DNA of 64,000 nucleotides from Brachynemurus nebulosus. Its lineage: Eukaryota; Arthropoda; Insecta; Neuroptera; Myrmeleontidae. Within the stretch, counting starts at the first letter, position 1. Each line of letters begins with the position of its first letter. Made by a program: the position numbers and the translations under genes. The notes below the pieces were generated by a model. That model did not search any database. It was not told the origin of the DNA and saw only the letters and a list, made by a program, of their open reading frames with translations. The DNA is taken from positions 21,478,916 through 21,542,915 of the forward strand of contig JAPWDM010000003.1 in NCBI GenBank assembly GCA_035578155.1. Direction: 5' to 3'. This document shows positions 59,511 through 64,000 of this stretch, in pieces.

Positions 59511-60069
59511 TACTTACTTATGCACTGTTTGATAATGAATATTTTTGTAGCTGCTGGTAAAATGAATCTATGAATGTGAATGCATTTATACAATCTGTCA
59601 CAAAAGTAGTGCGATTTATTCAATAATTTAATATAAACATTTACTTTAGATTTTAATAGCATCATGTACTACAAATGACCTTCAAAACTATTTCAATTCT
59701 CTTCTAAAACCGCATATATTCTTACCATACATTCTTTTTCTAAATGTCGAAACAGTTACAAACGGTTTTTTTTTTAAAAATCATATCAAATTTATGATTT
59801 TGACTATTATTTGCTCTGCATAACAACGAACCTAAAAAAAAATGTAAAATGCTGTTCTCAGAATTTTAGTCTGTCGGCTTTTAGGTAGTCTCTTTAGAGT
59901 TTTTGGAAATAATTGGTTTGAGAAATATTATTTCAGGTAATGTAATCTGTAAGACTTTGAGACTCGGACAAACAGTTTTTAAGATCGTGAAAGAGAAAGG
60001 TCGTGAGTTCGATTATGATCGACATCTTTTGATTTTTCTTAATTGATTCATTATTTAATATATTATGTA
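59511..60069. other. AT-rich sequence, nothing recognised
   Basis: No feature could be supported between the Helitron and the SINE. Confidence 0.4.
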
Positions 60070-60360
60070 AATATGATCGAGTGACGGAACCTGTATAAGC
60101 ACCGGCACTTTGGATTGGTAAGTTGAGGGTTCGAATCCCGCGAGATACTATACTCGCAAGTTTTTTTTGTAGTATCCCTTCACAATTCCAGAAGAATACT
60201 GGCATAGTGCCTATAAGATGGCTGCAGATGCGTGCCTTCCAGATCCAATCCCCTACTCTCCTTCTCTTTGTCCACCAGCCACATGTAGTATAAATTGTTT
60301 AAAGTAAAAAATAATAATGTGGGTGGCGTTTGCTTTAAAAAAGACGTAAAACCCCATACT
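60070..60360 (+). repeat. tRNA-derived SINE
   Basis: The head has a perfect B box GGTTCGAATCC (60128-60138) in GAGGGTTCGAATCCCGCGAG, with a weak A-box-like GATCGAGTGACGG about 50 bases upstream. A non-tRNA body follows (CCAATCCCCTACTCTCCTTC, GGCGTTTGCTTTAAAAAAGA, CGTAAAACCCC). The head is similar to that at 25877-25959, so this is a family. The 90-codon reverse frame crossing it is spurious. Confidence 0.6.
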
Positions 60361-60400
60361 GAATATTACTTACTTGTTGTATAATATTTGTTCACTTTAA

Positions 60401-61267
60401 GGGCAAGGTAAGGTGTTAAAATATTTCTTTTTTGCTTTTTTTTATTTTTTTTAGCTGAATGCATAATATCTCAAGAATATTGTCTCAAAATTTGAAGTTG
60501 ACTGGAGCAAAATTGACGAAGTTATAAGCATTTTTGTTGTTACCTGGCAGATGTTTCGCTCTTTATATATTTCTCTCTCAGTTATAGAAATTTCAATGCA
60601 AGTACAAACGTGTTTATACCTGTACTGTATATTTTGTCAGTGTAGGGTAAAAAATTTAGTTTAGCAGTAAGTATTTTATATCAGTTTTATACAAGAATTT
60701 TTAAGTGTTCAAAACTTTAAAGCGTTTTCTCCACAGCTCACGTTTTCAAAGTCGGTGCCCCTCATAACTTCAAAACAAGCACCGATCCTTTTGAAATTTT
60801 GAGCACTATTTCTGTACATAATTTACGAAGTAGCGCTGGAGAGTTTTTTTTCAAATTTGTTAAAAATTTTTATTTTACAATAACAAAGTAGCCGACTTTT
60901 TTCGCAAAAAATCGTGTATTTCCTTTCTAAATGTTCCAAAAAAGTGAAAAATTGAAATTTTGAAAAACCCTCCCAGCGTTACCTGAGGAAAACTATTATC
61001 TAACGAATGAACTTTAATTTTCTTATTTCGGATGATCCAGTACCAAGTTATGAGGGGCACCGCAATTCTACTTTTTTCCGAAACACGTCCGTATAATTGC
61101 TGCCATTGCTGTATTTTTTAATATTTCTTCGTGAAAATTTTATATAATATTTTTCGAATGTCATACTTTAATGTACCACTGGTTTTAATAAGGAGATTTT
61201 AACTGTGTCGTCACAAAAAAATAACAAAAACATGCCTTTTTTTGTACGAATTAACCTTACCTCCTCC
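60401..61267. mobile_element. 867-bp TTAA-inserted element (Kolobok-like)
   Basis: TTAA flanks at 60397-60400 and 61268-61271. The left end GGGCAAGGTAAGGTG and the right end (complement GGAGGAGGTAAGGTT) are inverted repeats. An internal inverted pair GTGCCCCTCATAACTT (about 60756) / AAGTTATGAGGGGCAC (about 61044) lies further in. TTAA with GG ends fits Kolobok. No transposase was found. Confidence 0.65.
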
Positions 61268-61271
61268 TTAA

Positions 61272-62318
61272 GAATGATGAAGCTCAGACAGTATGCTTGC
61301 CACATTACTTCGTTAAGGACCAGGTTAGATTAAAATTTCCCAGTCCGCTCCAGCAGTAGGTGATGTCAATCGCTAATAAATTTTATTCTTTGTCATTATG
61401 TACGATAGTAAGAGAAATCTAACAGTTTATAATCTTCTCTAGTACGAGCTTGCAAATGATTTTCAACAAAGACAACTTATTTAATAGCCAAATTAATTTG
61501 TGGCCTCTCATATTGGGTTCTCAAAATCTGTATGACTAAATTAGTAATGAATACTGTCAATCTGCTTAGTACAATTTTTTTAACGAAAGGGAGCTGTTTT
61601 ATGTAAGATGTCCTTGAAAGATTTGATTGCTTCAAGACAATATTGGGGATAGGTTAAATTTATAACTCTAGGATATCATAATGCAAAATTATGCAATACG
61701 TTTTATTGAAACTGATTCGAAGAGTGTGATAAATCAATAAGAAACATATTTACACGTGATGTGGTAAAACAGATGCAATCGTCGTATAAATATCGAAGAT
61801 ATTGCATTATAGTTGACCAGAAAATAAAGTGCAGTCTAAACAAATTTTTTCAGTATGTATTCATTATTACTGTTACAACTTTATTGTAAATTTATAACAT
61901 TTAAATGTGTATACAATCCATACATGCATTGTTTATGATTTATTTATATTATAAAAATAAAAACTAAATATTATGAAATCTACAAACTAGTAATTATTCA
62001 TTACTACAATAAATTGTTGTTTGACCTGAAAAAAAATTAACACAATTAATAGAAAAGAAATAAAAATAAAAGAATTGTATGTAAGCAAGTTATGTGTATA
62101 TGTATACTTACCGATATATTTTGACAGAAGTAATGTTGTTTCTAAGTTGTGGAGATGGGAGAGAGAGAGAACGATAACTTTTGACAGAGTAGTAATAACG
62201 GTTAAAGAAGTAAATTAAAAAAAATTTAAAAGTCCGACGGCCTAAAAATCGAAATAATATGGAAACAAGATGAAACAGAAAAAAAGAAAACTGAATGAAA
62301 TAGTAGTGGCGTAGTTTT
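61272..62318. other. AT-rich sequence, nothing recognised
   Basis: No feature could be supported. Confidence 0.4.
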
Positions 62319-62684
<366 letters not shown>

Positions 62685-62724
62685 ATATAAATATTTTTTT
62701 ATTATATACTATTATATACTTATT

Positions 62725-62838
62725 TGTCATCGATCTCACGTGGATGAAGTCGCGATTAAAATTTCCATTCTCTATTTTGCCCACTTAAGGGATGAATTCC
62801 CAAAAGTATCTTGTTAGTGCTTATCTACGTTACACAAG

Positions 62839-62840
<2 letters not shown>
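62725..62840 (-). repeat. Helitron family E fragment
   Basis: CCACTTAAGGGATGAATTCC and GTGCTTATCTACGTTACACA align with CCACTTCGGGGACGAATTTT and GTGCTCACCTACGATACATA in copy 2 (about 59365-59418). Only about 110 bp remains, bounded on the right by (TA)n. Confidence 0.5.
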
Positions 62841-62916
<76 letters not shown>

Positions 62917-62978
62917 TATATTTATATATATATATATACATATATATTATATTTATATATATATATATATATATAATA

Positions 62979-63068
<90 letters not shown>

Positions 63069-63073
63069 ATATA
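62838..63073. repeat. Long (TA)n tract with short interruptions
   Basis: About 235 bp of TA is broken by TACATA, TTATATT and ATGTA. Frames of 68-118 codons on both strands translate as Ile-Tyr runs and are rejected. Confidence 0.9.
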
Positions 63074-63089
63074 GGGGCAGGATTTTCTA

Positions 63090-63329
63090 CTCTGACCCCA
63101 AAAATTTGTTTTATCTCCTGTTTTAATGTGTGTAACAATGACTCATAAAGTTTTTTCATCGCGGAACACTATTTTAGTTTGCAATTTCCTACGGAACACT
63201 ATTTCAAATGTAGCTGACGATCAAAAGCTTAATCAAATAAAGCTATATCAAGTTGGTCTCTCGCCACTTTCAATAACTTTTTCCGCGCAAAACCCCATGA
63301 CTTTATGACACTTTGGGAATCACTGGTCT
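63090..63329 (+). mobile_element. hAT-type right-end remnant
   Basis: It ends TTTGGGAATCACTG, whose complement CAGTGATTCCCAAA is a hAT-type terminus. CATCGCGGAACACTATTTTA and CGGAACACTATTT lie upstream, as is common near such ends. The left part is replaced by (TA)n, so no duplication can be tested. Confidence 0.4.
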
Positions 63330-64000
63330 ACAGATTCCCAGTGACCCTTAGCCCTAGTCTTAACACCTCGTCTTTATATAAAATTATGATGGGAACGCTG
63401 GGAAAAAGAAATTATAGTCTGTGTAGGAAATAAATAGCTTGAGGAAAGAGTGCTAACGCTTAGCACTTCCTTCGAAGTTTTATTGCTCTCAAAAAATTTT
63501 ATTTACTTTTTGTTGGCTAAAACTTGAAGTTCTTAGTCATTTTCTATTTACTCTAAAGTTTAAGTATGGTTTTTGTAGGAGATAGTCACTGCGCGTGACT
63601 AATTTTCAGAGGTTCAGTTACTTTTATCAATCCAATATTCAACTAGTGTTTGCAGATTTTGCTACAGATGAACTAAATGACTGATATTTGTGTAAAGTAA
63701 GTGTACGTACAACGCCGGTGCACTTGTTTAACAGCCCATCAAACGCTAAATTATTATCAGATTGGAACAAACAAATATTTTTTTCATTAATTAGGATAAA
63801 TAGAAATTAGTTTGATTGTACTGATTTCTGTTGGTATGATGTATTTTCTATCATTGGCTTAATAAAAAAATAGATGGTGGTAACTTTCACTGATATTTAA
63901 CAGAAAATACTTACACGAGCGGAACTGTCAACCACTTATATGTAAGGTGATTTTTCAAGTTTTGTTGAAGCCTATGGCTTAATCTTATATTACTGTTTTA
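63330..64000. other. AT-rich sequence, nothing recognised
   Basis: No gene or element end could be supported up to the window edge. Confidence 0.4.

Noticed and set aside
60100..60150. tRNA gene
   Set aside because: A B box is present, but no acceptor stem or cloverleaf can be drawn, and a related head at 25877-25959 shows it is a SINE family.
62792..63159. Long frames of alternating Ile and Tyr (also at 10252, 12229, 13825, 15942, 26382, 39628, 49701, 62433)
   Set aside because: They are translations of (TA)n microsatellites and exist on both strands at once.

Overview
This is AT-rich nuclear DNA from an animal, most likely an arthropod. Supporting signs are Penelope-like, Helitron/Helentron-like, hAT, Harbinger, pogo/Tigger-like and TTAA-targeting transposon remnants, tRNA-related SINE heads, long (TA)n microsatellites and very low coding density. 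I recognise no complete host gene. Almost every open frame over 60 codons is chance, a translated (TA)n tract (Ile-Tyr runs) or part of a repeat. The window is best read as intergenic or deep intronic sequence; the species cannot be determined from it.

Layout. 0.4-3.7 kb is a nest of inverted-repeat elements, including a 487-bp Harbinger-type MITE with a TTA duplication. 4.6-9.2 kb holds further inverted-repeat elements, a triplicated minisatellite, a 262-bp MITE with 105-bp arms and TA duplication, and a possible LTR-retrotransposon integrase tail. 10.4-18.5 kb is dominated by one repeat family (family A), whose shared ends, 3' hairpin and central (TA)n look like a non-autonomous Helentron (HINE/DINE-1 type). 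18.7-19.3 kb is a pogo/Tigger-like element. 22.3 kb carries a 480-bp hAT MITE with a perfect 8-bp duplication. 25-26 kb has SINE heads. 27.07-28.55 kb is a 1.5-kb inverted-repeat element with a 143-bp tandem array inside. 30.3-30.6 kb has the only exon-like signal, followed by two covarying stem-loops. 34.8-36.7 kb is a three-level nest (foldback MITE, TTAA element, hAT MITE). 38.5-39.3 kb is a Penelope-like remnant with a readable GIY-YIG domain.

42.0-43.75 kb has two adjacent local satellites: a 103-bp repeat carrying heat-shock-element motifs and a 266-bp repeat. 44.5-47.4 kb is a single 2.9-kb hAT-like element with an exact 8-bp duplication and subterminal CAAGAC arrays. 51.2 and 58.9 kb are two copies of a 565-bp non-autonomous Helitron with recognisable ends. 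53.9-56.15 kb is an inverted-repeat element whose right arm is interrupted by a 683-bp foldback element at TTAA. 60.4-61.27 kb is another TTAA element. 62.3-63.3 kb ends in family A, long (TA)n and a hAT-like end.

The genes do not work together here, because what is present is a record of DNA-transposon activity. In two places the undamaged arm of an inverted repeat serves as the empty site proving insertion of a second element at TTAA. The observations most worth a second look are the HSE-bearing satellite, the hAT element with array-like subterminal repeats, the family A Helentron-like group, the TTAA nests and the covarying stem-loop pair at 30.4-30.6 kb.
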